DNA of 64,000 bases from Leisingera methylohalidivorans DSM 14336 (GTDB lineage: Bacteria; Pseudomonadota; Alphaproteobacteria; Rhodobacterales; Rhodobacteraceae): positions 832,371-896,370 of the forward strand of contig NC_023135.1 of assembly GCF_000511355.1 (NCBI RefSeq). The letters are read 5' to 3'. Each line of letters starts with the position of its first letter. Position 1 is the first letter of the stretch. The notes below the pieces were generated by a model, which searched no databases, was not told the origin of the DNA, and was given only the letters and a program-made list of their open reading frames with translations. Of this stretch, positions 35,385 to 43,509 are shown one piece after another. A program made the position numbers and the translations under genes.

Positions 35385-35702
35385 ATGACGATATCAAGCC
35401 ACAACGCCCGCGCCCTTGCTGCCCTTGGCCACGATGCCCGTTTGGCCATCTTCCGCTTGCTGGTGAAAGCCGGGGAGGATGGGTTGCGGGTCGGCGAGAT
35501 TGCCGGACATCTGGGCTTGGCACCCTCCACCCTGGCGCATCATCTGTCGGCACTGGTGGATGCCGGGCTGGTCGTGCAGGAAAAGCGCGGGCGTGAAGTG
35601 TTCAACCGGGTCGATTACCCCGTCATGCAGGGGGTGGTGAATTTCCTGACATCCGAATGCTGCACAGGTGTGACCCTGACTGTCAGAGAGGAAAGCGCGT
35701 GA
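35385..35702 (+). CDS. ArsR-family metalloid-type repressor
   Basis: A 105-residue winged-helix repressor: ARALAALGHDARLAIFRLLVKAGEDGLRVGEIAGHLGLAPSTLAHHLSALVDAGLV, wing QEKRGREVFNRVDY. The C-terminus carries a vicinal pair Cys92-Cys93 in LTSECCTG, the likely metalloid/thiophilic sensor site seen in the alphaproteobacterial ArsR type with C-terminal cysteines. It lies 54 bp before a permease gene, so it probably represses its own operon until arsenical or another soft metal ion binds. Confidence 0.88.
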   Translation: MTISSHNARALAALGHDARLAIFRLLVKAGEDGLRVGEIAGHLGLAPSTLAHHLSALVDAGLVVQEKRGREVFNRVDYPVMQGVVNFLTSECCTGVTLTVREESA

Positions 35703-35756
35703 GGTGAAAAGCTGTCTTCTTCGACTTAAAATAACTATAAATCTGGTGATATAGAA

Positions 35757-36806
35757 ATGACAAACGCAACCAACGTTCCCCCAAGACCAGGCGCATCCGT
35801 CTGGCGGTTCATTCAAGAGCAGCGGGTCTGGCTGGCCTCTGCCGCAATCCTGCTGCTGCTGGTCATTTTTGATCCGGCACAATCCGCAGAAAGTGCTGTC
35901 TTTGCCGCAGCCGCGCTGGCGCATACGGCCCCCTATTTGCTGTTCTCCATTGCCGTCGCGGCCTGGGCCGGCGCCACTGGCGCGGACAATCTGGTTGCCA
36001 AGGCTTTCACCGGTAAACCGCTTCTGATGATTGCGCTTGGCGCCCTGGCGGGCGGGCTGTCGCCGTTCTGCTCTTGCGGAGTGATCCCGCTCATCGCAGC
36101 ACTGCTGGCTATGGGGGTGCCGTTGTCCGCCGTCATGGCATTCTGGCTGGCGTCGCCGATCATGGATCCCTCGATGTTCTTTCTGACTGCCGGCGTTCTG
36201 GGCATTGAATTCGCGGTGGCCAAGACCGCCGCCGCGGTTGGCCTTGGCCTGTTCGGCGGCTTGGTTGTCCATTTGCTGAACCAGGGCGGCGCCTTGCAGG
36301 ACGCGTTGCGCGACGGTGTCGGAAACGGCGGCTGCGGCGGGGCGAAAATGCGCGCGCCCAAGCCGGTGGTCTGGAGATTCTGGACCGAGGCGGAGCGCCG
36401 GGCGAAATTCGCCGGAACCGCCTGGACCACGACGCTGTTTCTGGCCAAGTGGCTGCTGCTGGCCTTCATTCTGGAAAGCCTGATGCTGGCCTGGATCCCG
36501 GCCGAGACCGTGACCTCCGCCCTGGGCGGTGAGGGTTTGCTGCCGATCATCACAGCAACACTGGTTGGTGTCCCTGCCTATCTGAACGGCTATGCGGCGC
36601 TGCCGTTGGTCGGCGGGCTGATCGAGCAGGGCATGGCGCCGGGGGCGGGCCTCGCCTTTCTGGTGGCCGGCGGTGTGACCTCGATCCCCGCGGCAATGGC
36701 CGTCTGGGCGCTGGCCCGTCCGCAGGTCTTTGCACTGTACCTCGGCTTATCGCTCACCGGTGCCTTTTCCGTTGGGCTGCTGTTCCAGCTCTGGCACGCG
36801 GTCTGA
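35757..36806 (+). CDS. ArsP/YraQ-type (DUF318) permease
   Basis: A 349-residue membrane protein with eight to ten spans and the family motif GGLSPFCSCGVIPLIAALLAMGVPLSAVMAFWLASPIMDPS repeated in divergent form (VGVPAYLNGYAALPLVGGLIEQG) in the second half. Relatives export trivalent organoarsenicals (ArsP) or act on other metals. The CxC in PFCSCG and a cysteine pair in GNGGCGGAK are possible ligands. The preceding ArsR with a Cys-Cys site supports a thiophilic-metal or arsenical efflux role. Confidence 0.8.
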   Translation: MTNATNVPPRPGASVWRFIQEQRVWLASAAILLLLVIFDPAQSAESAVFAAAALAHTAPYLLFSIAVAAWAGATGADNLVAKAFTGKPLLMIALGALAGGLSPFCSCGVIPLIAALLAMGVPLSAVMAFWLASPIMDPSMFFLTAGVLGIEFAVAKTAAAVGLGLFGGLVVHLLNQGGALQDALRDGVGNGGCGGAKMRAPKPVVWRFWTEAERRAKFAGTAWTTTLFLAKWLLLAFILESLMLAWIPAETVTSALGGEGLLPIITATLVGVPAYLNGYAALPLVGGLIEQGMAPGAGLAFLVAGGVTSIPAAMAVWALARPQVFALYLGLSLTGAFSVGLLFQLWHAV

Positions 36807-36868
36807 ACCAATCCAGGGCCCGGGCCCGCTCGGGTCCTGAAGGCCGGGCTGAAACCGGAGGCAGTAGG

Positions 36869-36899
36869 GCGGGGCAATGAACCGGAGGTTTTGCCCCGC
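36869..36899 (+). terminator. Possible terminator hairpin after the permease gene
   Basis: GCGGGGCA and TGCCCCGC form an 8-bp stem with a 15-nt loop, 62 bp past the permease stop. There is no T-run. The stretch from here to the riboswitch (about 280 bp) holds no supported gene. Confidence 0.4.
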
Positions 36900-37184
36900 T
36901 CAGGCCGGGGCCGATGGAGACGCAGGCGGGCATCTTCTTAACGCCTTTGGCCTTCAGCGCCGGCCGGCCGGGCAGGCCGGGGCTGCCGGCCCGCATCAGC
37001 GCAATACGCAGCCCCGCTCTTCCGGCAGGCGGCTGACAGGCGTGCCCCCTATGAAACAGCTGCAGCTGGGTTTTCCACCAGGCGGTGCCTTGGGGAAGCC
37101 GCCTCCGCAGGCTGCCTGCAGCAGCGGCGCGCAGGGCGAGGAATTGCGGCCGCAGCGAAACTTTCCCTTGCCGCAACGGAGGTG

Positions 37185-37375
37185 ATGCGCTACCCGCGCC
37201 TGACCGGTCCCGAAAGGGCTAAGAGGGAATCCGCGGTGCCTGCCGGCACCAAACGGAACTGCCCCCGCAACTGTAGGCGGCGAGTGCTGTGCCAGGACGT
37301 CACTGGGCCGAAACGGTCCGGGAAGACGGCACAGTCATTGACCCGCCAGTCAGGAGACCTGCCGGTGATAACCGA
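37185..37375 (+). promoter_or_regulatory. Cobalamin (B12) riboswitch
   Basis: The 5' leader of the btu operon has the conserved Cbl-box elements in order: AGAGGGAATCCGCGGTG near 37223, GAACTGCCCCCGCAACTGTA (37256-37275), a CACTGGG element near 37301 and the 3' CCAGTCAGGAGACCTGCC near 37346. It should bind adenosyl- or methylcobalamin and turn off the importer when B12 is abundant. Confidence 0.93.
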
Positions 37376-37407
37376 AACACACCGGGCGGGGTTGTCCGGG
37401 GAGGTTG

Positions 37408-37470
37408 CCGGTAAGATGCGCCGCCGCTTTCCGGTGCCGCAGGCGGGGGGCAGGCCCTCAGCCTTACCGG
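37408..37470 (+). promoter_or_regulatory. Possible riboswitch expression platform
   Basis: CCGGTAAG (37408-37415) and CTTACCGG (37463-37470) can pair across 47 nt between the riboswitch and the btuF start. This long-range stem, about 50 bp before the start codon, could be part of the switching structure. Confidence 0.4.
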
Positions 37471-37522
37471 TCAATGCCCTTTCACCCGTTCTCCGGTCCT
37501 TGACACTTGGAGATCGAAATTC

Positions 37523-38533
37523 ATGTTTCTGCGTTCCGGCCTGATCGGCCTTTCCTTCACCCTTGCGGCACATAGCGCTGCCGCCGGTGACACCTTCCCG
37601 CTCACAATTGAAAACTGCGGCCAGTCGGTCACTTTCGAGGTGCCGGCGGTGTCTGCGGTGACGGTTGGCCAGGCGGCGACCGAGGTGCTCTTTGCGTTGG
37701 GGCTGGGCGGCAAGGTGCTGGGCACTTCGGTCTGGTTCAACGACGTCCTGCCGGAATACGCTGACCTGAACGCCAAGGTCGAGCGGCTGGCCGACAACGA
37801 TCCCAGCTTTGAAAGCGTGGTGGCCAAGCGCCCCGGGCTGGTGGCGGCGCAGTATGAATGGCATGTCGGCCCCGAAGGCGTCGTGGCCAAGCGTGAGCAG
37901 TTCCATGATCTGGGCATTCCGACCTATGTGATGCCCGCCGATTGCGCCGGCAAGGACAACACCACCGGCGGCGACGGCACCCGCACCCGGATGTTCACCA
38001 CCGGCAGCCTGTATCGGGGCATCGAGGAGCTGGCGGCAATCTTCGGTGAAGCAGATAAGGGCGCCGAACTGGTTGCCGATTACAAGGCCCGCGAGGCCGC
38101 CGCGGTTGCCAAGGCACAGGAGGTTGCGCTGGAAGATGCCTCCGCTTTGTTCTGGTTCTCCTCGCCCGAAATGGAAAGCGATCCCTTTGTGGCCGGTCAG
38201 AAAGGCGCGCCGGGTTACATGATGCAGCAGCTTGGCCTGCGCAATGTCATCGAAACCGACGAGGAATGGCCGACCGTCGGCTGGGAAACCATCGCCAAGG
38301 CCAACCCCACGGTGATCGTCATCGCCCGCATGGACCGCCGCCGCTTTGCCGCGGATGACTACGAGAAGAAGCTGGAGTTCCTGCGCCAGGACCCGGTGGC
38401 GAGCCAGATGGATGCGGTCAGGAACAACCGTATTGTGGTGATGGACGCCCAGGGGATGGATGCCACCATCCGCGCCATTCCGGCGCTGGAAGATCTGGCT
38501 GCCGAACTCAGCGTGATCGGCAGCAGCCAGTGA
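37523..38533 (+). CDS. btuF: B12 ABC transporter periplasmic binding protein
   Basis: A 336-residue class III binding protein with a signal peptide (FLRSGLIGLSFTLAAHSAAAGDTF). The fold is shown by ENCGQSVTFEVPAVSAVTVGQAATEVLFALGLGGKVLGTS, RLADNDPSFESVVAKRPGLVAAQ, GKDNTTGGDG, YMMQQLGLRNVIETDEEWPTVGWETIAKANPTVIVIA and the C-terminal IRAIPALEDLAAEL. It follows a cobalamin riboswitch, so it probably captures a corrinoid. Iron-siderophore binding is the usual alternative for this fold, but the riboswitch argues for B12. It overlaps the permease gene by 4 bp. Confidence 0.85.
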   Translation: MFLRSGLIGLSFTLAAHSAAAGDTFPLTIENCGQSVTFEVPAVSAVTVGQAATEVLFALGLGGKVLGTSVWFNDVLPEYADLNAKVERLADNDPSFESVVAKRPGLVAAQYEWHVGPEGVVAKREQFHDLGIPTYVMPADCAGKDNTTGGDGTRTRMFTTGSLYRGIEELAAIFGEADKGAELVADYKAREAAAVAKAQEVALEDASALFWFSSPEMESDPFVAGQKGAPGYMMQQLGLRNVIETDEEWPTVGWETIAKANPTVIVIARMDRRRFAADDYEKKLEFLRQDPVASQMDAVRNNRIVVMDAQGMDATIRAIPALEDLAAELSVIGSSQ

Positions 38534-39579
38534 GCGCAGCCGCCGCAATCACATGGCAGGGCCTCAAGGGTGCCTGCCTGGCCTTGCCTGTGCTGATTGC
38601 GGCGGTTCTGGCTGGCGCAATGATCGGGGAAACCCCGCTTGCGCCGGACCTGGTGCTGTCCGTTCTGGCCAACAAGCTGGCCGGTGCGGGCCTGCCCGTC
38701 GACCCGGTGGACCAGGGCATCATCTGGAGCTACCGGCTGCCGCGGGCGCTGGTGGCGGGGGCCTGCGGCGCGGCGCTGGCGGTGGCGGGCGTGGTGCTGC
38801 AGGCGCTGCTGCGCAATGCGCTGGCGGATCCTTACATACTTGGCATTTCGGCCGGCGCCTCGACCGGGGCGGTGGCTGTCACAATTGCGGGGCTGGGCGG
38901 CGGCGCGCTGTCGCTGTCCTTTGGCGCCTTCAACGGGGCGCTGCTGGCGTTTGGCTTTGTGGCCATTCTGGCCCGGGCCGCCGGCGCAGGCGGCAGCCGC
39001 GCGGCGGCGGCGCAGATTGTGCTGGCAGGCATCGCCGGATCGCAGCTGTTCAACGCGCTGACCGCCTTTATCATTGCCAAATCCGCCAATGCGGATCAGG
39101 CCCGCGGCATCATGTTCTGGCTGATGGGCAATATGAGCGGGGTGCGCTGGCCGGATGTGTGGCTGGCGGTGCCGCTGGCATTGGCCGGCTGGGTCATCTG
39201 CCGGTTCCATGCGCGGGCGCTGGATGCCTTCACCTTTGGCACCGACTCCGCGGCGTCGCTGGGCATCCCGGTGCGGCGGGCGCAGGTGATTTTGATCTGT
39301 GCCACCGCGCTGACCACTGCCGTGATGGTGTCGATTGTCGGGTCCATCGGTTTTGTCGGCCTGGTCATTCCCCATGCGGCGCGGTTCCTGGTCGGGCCCG
39401 GCCACCGCAAGCTGATGCCTGCCGCAGCGCTGACCGGGGCGGTGTTCCTGATCGGCGCCGACATCGTGTCCCGCATCATCATCCCCGGCCAGGTGCTGCC
39501 CATCGGGGTGGTTACGGCGCTGATCGGCGCGCCGTCGTTTGCGGTGATCCTGGTGCGCGGAAGAAGGGCTGCGCGATGA
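38530..39579 (+). CDS. btuC: B12 ABC transporter permease (BtuC/FecCD family)
   Basis: A 349-residue inner-membrane permease with about 10 helices. Markers are WSYRLPRALVAGACGAALAVAGVVLQALLRNALADPYILGISAGASTGAV, FWLMGNMSGVRWPDVW, FGTDSAASLGIPVRRAQVIL (ATPase contact region), SIVGSIGFVGLVIPHAARFLVGPGHRKLMPA and GVVTALIGAPSFAVILV. GTG is the start, overlapping btuF. It is the middle gene of the riboswitch-controlled operon. Confidence 0.9.
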   Translation: MSAAAAITWQGLKGACLALPVLIAAVLAGAMIGETPLAPDLVLSVLANKLAGAGLPVDPVDQGIIWSYRLPRALVAGACGAALAVAGVVLQALLRNALADPYILGISAGASTGAVAVTIAGLGGGALSLSFGAFNGALLAFGFVAILARAAGAGGSRAAAAQIVLAGIAGSQLFNALTAFIIAKSANADQARGIMFWLMGNMSGVRWPDVWLAVPLALAGWVICRFHARALDAFTFGTDSAASLGIPVRRAQVILICATALTTAVMVSIVGSIGFVGLVIPHAARFLVGPGHRKLMPAAALTGAVFLIGADIVSRIIIPGQVLPIGVVTALIGAPSFAVILVRGRRAAR

Positions 39580-40337
39580 AGATCGAAGCCCGCAGCCTGT
39601 CTTATTCGATCCGCGGCAAGCAACTGCTGTCAGATGTCTCATTGACGGTGCAGCCGGGAGAGACACTGGCGCTGGTCGGGCCGAACGGGTCCGGGAAATC
39701 CACCCTGATGCGGCTGCTGGCGGGGCTGGCGCGTCCCTCGCATGGTGCGGTTCTGCTGGCTGAGAAACCCTTGGCGCAGCTGACGCGCAGAGAGGTTGCC
39801 CAGCGGACCGCGATTGTCGAGCAGCAGGCCGACACCGCTGAGCGCATCACTGCGCGCTCGGTGGTGGAACTGGGGCGGACCCCCTGGCTGTCAGCGTTGA
39901 GACCCTGGAGCAGTGAAGACAGCCTGCATGTGGATAATGCGCTGAAGACAGTGGAAATGGAGGGTTTTGCCAGCCGCGAATGGACCACCTTGTCCGGCGG
40001 CGAGCGGCAGCGGCTGCACATCGCCCGCGCGCTTGCGCAACGGCCCGGGCTGCTGCTGCTGGACGAGCCGACAAACCACCTGGATATTCACCATCAGCTG
40101 TCGATCCTGAACTGCATCCGGAACCTGAAGGTGACCACCGTGGTGGCGCTGCACGATCTGAACCAAGCGCTGACATGCGACCGGGTGGCGGTGCTGTCGG
40201 GGGGACGCCTGGTGGCGCTGGGCCCGCCGCAGCAGGCGTTGAACCCGGAGACGGTTACGCAGATTTTCGGGATCGCAGCCCGCTGGATCCGTGACGCGGA
40301 AGAGGCAGAGCCGTTTCTGTCTTTTCATCTGCGCTGA
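39576..40337 (+). CDS. btuD: B12 ABC transporter ATPase
   Basis: A 253-residue ABC ATPase: Walker A GPNGSGKST (residues 35-43), Q-loop IVEQQADTAE, signature LSGGERQRLHIARALAQRPGLLLLDEPTNHLDIHHQ with Walker B, and H-loop VVALHDLNQAL. It overlaps the permease stop by 4 bp (ATGA). The C-terminal extension (IFGIAARWIRDAEE) is standard for the FepC/BtuD type. Confidence 0.92.
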   Translation: MKIEARSLSYSIRGKQLLSDVSLTVQPGETLALVGPNGSGKSTLMRLLAGLARPSHGAVLLAEKPLAQLTRREVAQRTAIVEQQADTAERITARSVVELGRTPWLSALRPWSSEDSLHVDNALKTVEMEGFASREWTTLSGGERQRLHIARALAQRPGLLLLDEPTNHLDIHHQLSILNCIRNLKVTTVVALHDLNQALTCDRVAVLSGGRLVALGPPQQALNPETVTQIFGIAARWIRDAEEAEPFLSFHLR

Positions 40338-40398
40338 CACCTGTGCAAAGGGACACTCCCGCCCGTTGCCGGATGCCCTGACGGACGGCCGGCGCCCG

Positions 40399-40428
40399 TT
40401 GGGCCCGGCGCCGCGCTGCGGCGCGGCG
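40399..40428. repeat. REP-like hairpin, family B copy 3
   Basis: GTTGGGCCCGG leads into CGCCGCGC-loop-GCGCGGCG, matching the copies at 2906 and 5496 in lead sequence and TGC loop. It lies in the gap between two convergent genes. Confidence 0.55.
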
Positions 40429-40444
40429 AACCAGTCAGCAATGC

Positions 40445-40478
40445 TGACCGGATGTTTCGTGTGCGAAACATTGGGTCA
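40445..40478. repeat. Palindrome, family A copy 2
   Basis: TGACCGGATGTTTCG (40445-40459) and CGAAACATTGGGTCA (40464-40478) pair at 13 of 15 positions around TGTG. The same core, (G/A)ATGTTTCG/CGAAACATT, forms the perfect palindrome at 714-749. Here it lies between the convergent btuD and CoA-ligase genes, fitting a bidirectional terminator or an extragenic repeat. Confidence 0.65.
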
Positions 40479-40526
40479 AATGGTCTGACCTTCTTGTGCA
40501 CTGGCGGATGACGGCCCTTACGAAGC

Positions 40527-42023
40527 TCAGCTGCCGGGGAGCCCTGCAAGGATCTTGTTGCGCTGGATCTTTCCTGACGGTCCCTTGGGCAGGTCCGGCA
40601 GGATGTGGATCTCGTCCGGCGATTTGAACCGGCCCAGCATGGAATGGCAGATTTCGATCAGCTCCAGAGGCGTCAGGCTGGAGCCATCGCGGATCTTGAC
40701 CGCGGCCTCCACCGTTTCACCGTAGCTTTTGCAGGGGCGGGCAAAAGCGGCGGCCTCAATTACATCGGGATGCGAATACAGCGCCTCGTCGATCTCGCGC
40801 GGGGCGATGTTTTCACCGCCCTTGATGATCAGCTCTTTCAGGCGTCCGGTGACAAAGACATAGCCGTCTTCGTCGATGCGTCCCAGATCGCCGGTCCGCA
40901 GCCAGCCGTCCGGGGTGAAAGTGCCCGCCGTGGCCGCGGGGTTGTTCAGGTACTCGCACATCACGTTGGGGCCGCGCACGGCCAGTTCGCCCTCGGTGCC
41001 CTCGGTCACCGGCTGCTGCTTTGCATCGAGGATTGCGATGTCGTTGCCATAGCCGACGCCGGGGGAGCCGATCTTGCGAATGCCGGGGGGCAGCGGGTTC
41101 GACAGGATCTGCGCGGCGGTTTCCGTCAGGCCCATAGTCTCAATGATGGGGATGCCGAACCGGTCCTCAAACGCGCGCTGCACGTCCGGGGCCAGCGCCG
41201 AGGACGCGGAGCGGCCAAAGCGCAGGCGCGCCTTTGTGCTGTCGACGGGGTCAAGCTCTGAGTGCAGCAGATGCGAAATGATGGTCGGCACCACCGAGAA
41301 CCACGTCGCTTTGGACCAGCCCGCATGGGCCCAGAAACGGCTGGCCGAGAAGCGCTCGCACATGGCCAGCGAGCCGCCGGAAATCAGCGTGCCCATCACC
41401 GTCACGCACAACCCGTTGATATGATAGACCGGCAGCACGCACAGACCTCGGTCCTGCGGTGCCAGCTCATGTGCGATGGCTGTGGTCCAGCCGCCCGCCA
41501 GCAGGCTGGCATGGCTGTGCACCACCCCCTTGGGCTGCCCTGTGGTGCCGGAGGTGTACATAAGCAAAGCGTGGTCCCCGTCGGAAAGCGGGTGCAGCTC
41601 TGCCGGCGAACCGCCAGTTGCTGCCTGCCAGTCTAATGGGGAAAGGAGGGACAGGTCGGCGGTCTGCGCGAACAATCCGGTCTGGCTGGAATGCACAAAT
41701 GCAAAGCGGGCGCCGCTGTGCTGCAGGGCGTAGGCGACAGCACTGTTGCCCGCGGCCAGGTTGATCATCGTGGCGCGGAAGCCGCCGTAAAGCACCCCGA
41801 ACAGGCATTCGAGGGCTTCGCGCCCGTTCGGATGCAGAATGGCGATGCTTTCGCCCTTTGCGATGCCCATCGCGGTCAGCGAACGGGCGATGGCCTCGGC
41901 GGTGCTGCGCAGCTCGGGCCACGAAAGGTCCGGCGCGCCATCGGGGAAGACAAAACCGGTGCCGCCGTCCCCGGCGCGTTTGTTCAGCCAGTCGCGAACG
42001 GTTCCCTTGGGCGGTTCCATCAT
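40527..42023 (-). CDS. sauT: AMP-forming acyl-CoA ligase, probable sulfoacetate-CoA ligase
   Basis: A 498-residue ANL-family ligase. The P-loop is LLMYTSGTTGQPKGVVHSHAS, followed by GLTETAAQILSNPLPPGIRKIGSPG, GWLRTGDLGRIDEDGYVFVTGRLKELIIKGGENIAPREID and the catalytic lysine region PKGPSGKIQRNK. It overlaps the SauS-type dehydrogenase gene by 4 bp. In known sulfoacetate degradation a ligase forms sulfoacetyl-CoA, which the neighbouring enzyme reduces. Assignment depends on that neighbour; another short acid is possible. Confidence 0.75.
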   Translation of the reverse strand: MMEPPKGTVRDWLNKRAGDGGTGFVFPDGAPDLSWPELRSTAEAIARSLTAMGIAKGESIAILHPNGREALECLFGVLYGGFRATMINLAAGNSAVAYALQHSGARFAFVHSSQTGLFAQTADLSLLSPLDWQAATGGSPAELHPLSDGDHALLMYTSGTTGQPKGVVHSHASLLAGGWTTAIAHELAPQDRGLCVLPVYHINGLCVTVMGTLISGGSLAMCERFSASRFWAHAGWSKATWFSVVPTIISHLLHSELDPVDSTKARLRFGRSASSALAPDVQRAFEDRFGIPIIETMGLTETAAQILSNPLPPGIRKIGSPGVGYGNDIAILDAKQQPVTEGTEGELAVRGPNVMCEYLNNPAATAGTFTPDGWLRTGDLGRIDEDGYVFVTGRLKELIIKGGENIAPREIDEALYSHPDVIEAAAFARPCKSYGETVEAAVKIRDGSSLTPLELIEICHSMLGRFKSPDEIHILPDLPKGPSGKIQRNKILAGLPGS

Positions 42024-43441
42024 TCACCTGCCTCCGCCCAGTAGGCGGCGAAGATGTCGCTCAGTGCCGGTTCGCGGGGCGGGATTTCGCGCACGATTTT
42101 GGTGGTTTGCACAAAGTGGCGCCAGTTGAGGTTTGTGTCGATCGAATTGCCGCCCCAGCTGCCGCAGCCCATCGACAGGGAAAACGGCATGCCATTGGTA
42201 AAGGCGCCGCCGGTGGCAAATGTATGCGCCTGGTTCACGATCACCCGGCAGGTGGGCATTTCGCGGCCCAGCTCGACGGCGCGGGCGTCCTGGCGGGTGT
42301 GGATGCCGATGGAATGGCCGGCGCCCTGGTGGTCCAGGATACGGGCGGCGATGGCTTTGGCATCCGGGAAATCCGCGGCGCGGTAGACCGCCAGAATGCG
42401 GCTCAGCTTTTCGCCGGACAGCGGGTGGTCGGGACCGATCCCCTTGGTTTCCACCGCCAGAAATTCGGTGTCTGCTGGGACTTTTCCGCCCATGTCCAGC
42501 GCGGCCAGCATCTTGTCCGCGTCCTGCGCGATGACCTCGCGGTTCAGGTGGCCGTCCGGCCAGAGCTTGGCAATAATGCCCGCTGTGCCGGCTTCGGGAA
42601 CCAGCGCCCCGCCTTCCCTGGCAAGTGCGGCAATGAACTGGTCATAGACGGCGTCCACCACCACAACCGCGTTCTCCGAGGAGCAGGAAGTGGCGTTGTC
42701 GAATGTCTTGGAGGCGGTGATCTTGGCCGCCGCATCCGCCAGGGCTGCGGTTTCGTCCACAATCACGGTCACATTGCCGGCGCCCACTGCCACCGCAGGA
42801 GTGCCGCAGGACTGGGCGCGGTGGACGTTGTTTTGGCTGCCGGTGCAGATCACCCGGTCGGCGGTCTCCATCAGCGCCTGGGTTTTGGCTTTGGAACCGG
42901 GTGCGGGGATCATCTGAACCAGATCCGGGTCCAGCCCCAGCTTGGCGAATTCGGCGTGAATGAAAGACAGCAGCAATTCGCAAGAGGCCACGCCCTTGGG
43001 CGAGGGGGCCACTACGATGGCATTGCCGCCCTTCAGGGCGTTGATGATATTGTTGGCCGGCGTTGCGGCCGGGTTGGTTGAGGGGACAACGGCGCCGATC
43101 ACCCCGATCGGGCGGATGATCTCGGTGATGCCGGTCGCGGGATCGTCGCTGATGATACCCTGGGTCTGAACGCCTGCAATATCACGTAATAGCCCCAGCG
43201 TTTTGCGGTGGTTCTTAGTGATCTTGTCCGGCACATTGCCCAGGCCGGTGGTTTCAACGGCAAGCTCGGCCAGGGACCGGTTGCGGGCGGGTTCCATGAT
43301 GGCCCAGCCTGCCGCCAGGGCGGCCTTGTCATAAAGCGCCTGGCTGCCGCAGGCCTCGAATGCCTGCTGAGCGGTGCGTGCGCGCGCCACGATCTGTTCC
43401 ACCTCGGCGATGCCGGAGGCGAGTGCGTCCTGAGCGGTCAT
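42020..43441 (-). CDS. sauS: CoA-acylating sulfoacetaldehyde dehydrogenase
   Basis: A 473-residue CoA-dependent aldehyde dehydrogenase resembling SauS. Motifs are GIITEIIRPIG-type ITEIIRPIGVIGAVVPSTNPAATPANNII, KGGNAIVVAPSPKGVASCELLLSF, GAGNVTVIVDETAAL, catalytic cysteine in DNATSCSSENAVVVV and the C-terminal FSLSMGCGSWGGNSIDTNLNWRHFV. It reduces sulfoacetyl-CoA to sulfoacetaldehyde, the substrate of Xsc, which is not in this window. Succinate-semialdehyde/acetaldehyde-type relatives are the main alternative. Confidence 0.82.
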   Translation of the reverse strand: MTAQDALASGIAEVEQIVARARTAQQAFEACGSQALYDKAALAAGWAIMEPARNRSLAELAVETTGLGNVPDKITKNHRKTLGLLRDIAGVQTQGIISDDPATGITEIIRPIGVIGAVVPSTNPAATPANNIINALKGGNAIVVAPSPKGVASCELLLSFIHAEFAKLGLDPDLVQMIPAPGSKAKTQALMETADRVICTGSQNNVHRAQSCGTPAVAVGAGNVTVIVDETAALADAAAKITASKTFDNATSCSSENAVVVVDAVYDQFIAALAREGGALVPEAGTAGIIAKLWPDGHLNREVIAQDADKMLAALDMGGKVPADTEFLAVETKGIGPDHPLSGEKLSRILAVYRAADFPDAKAIAARILDHQGAGHSIGIHTRQDARAVELGREMPTCRVIVNQAHTFATGGAFTNGMPFSLSMGCGSWGGNSIDTNLNWRHFVQTTKIVREIPPREPALSDIFAAYWAEAGE

Positions 43442-43460
43442 GTCTTACCTCGATTGATTG

Positions 43461-43485
43461 TCCGGGGCAGGGGCGCTGCCCCGGA
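43461..43485 (-). terminator. Intercistronic hairpin between tctC and sauS
   Basis: TCCGGGGCA and TGCCCCGGA form a perfect 9-bp stem with a 7-nt loop. On the minus strand it follows tctC and precedes sauS. With no T-run, it may tune the ratio of transporter to enzyme mRNA rather than stop transcription. Confidence 0.45.
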
Positions 43486-43509
43486 GGGTTTCGGCCAGGG
43501 CTCGCGGGA

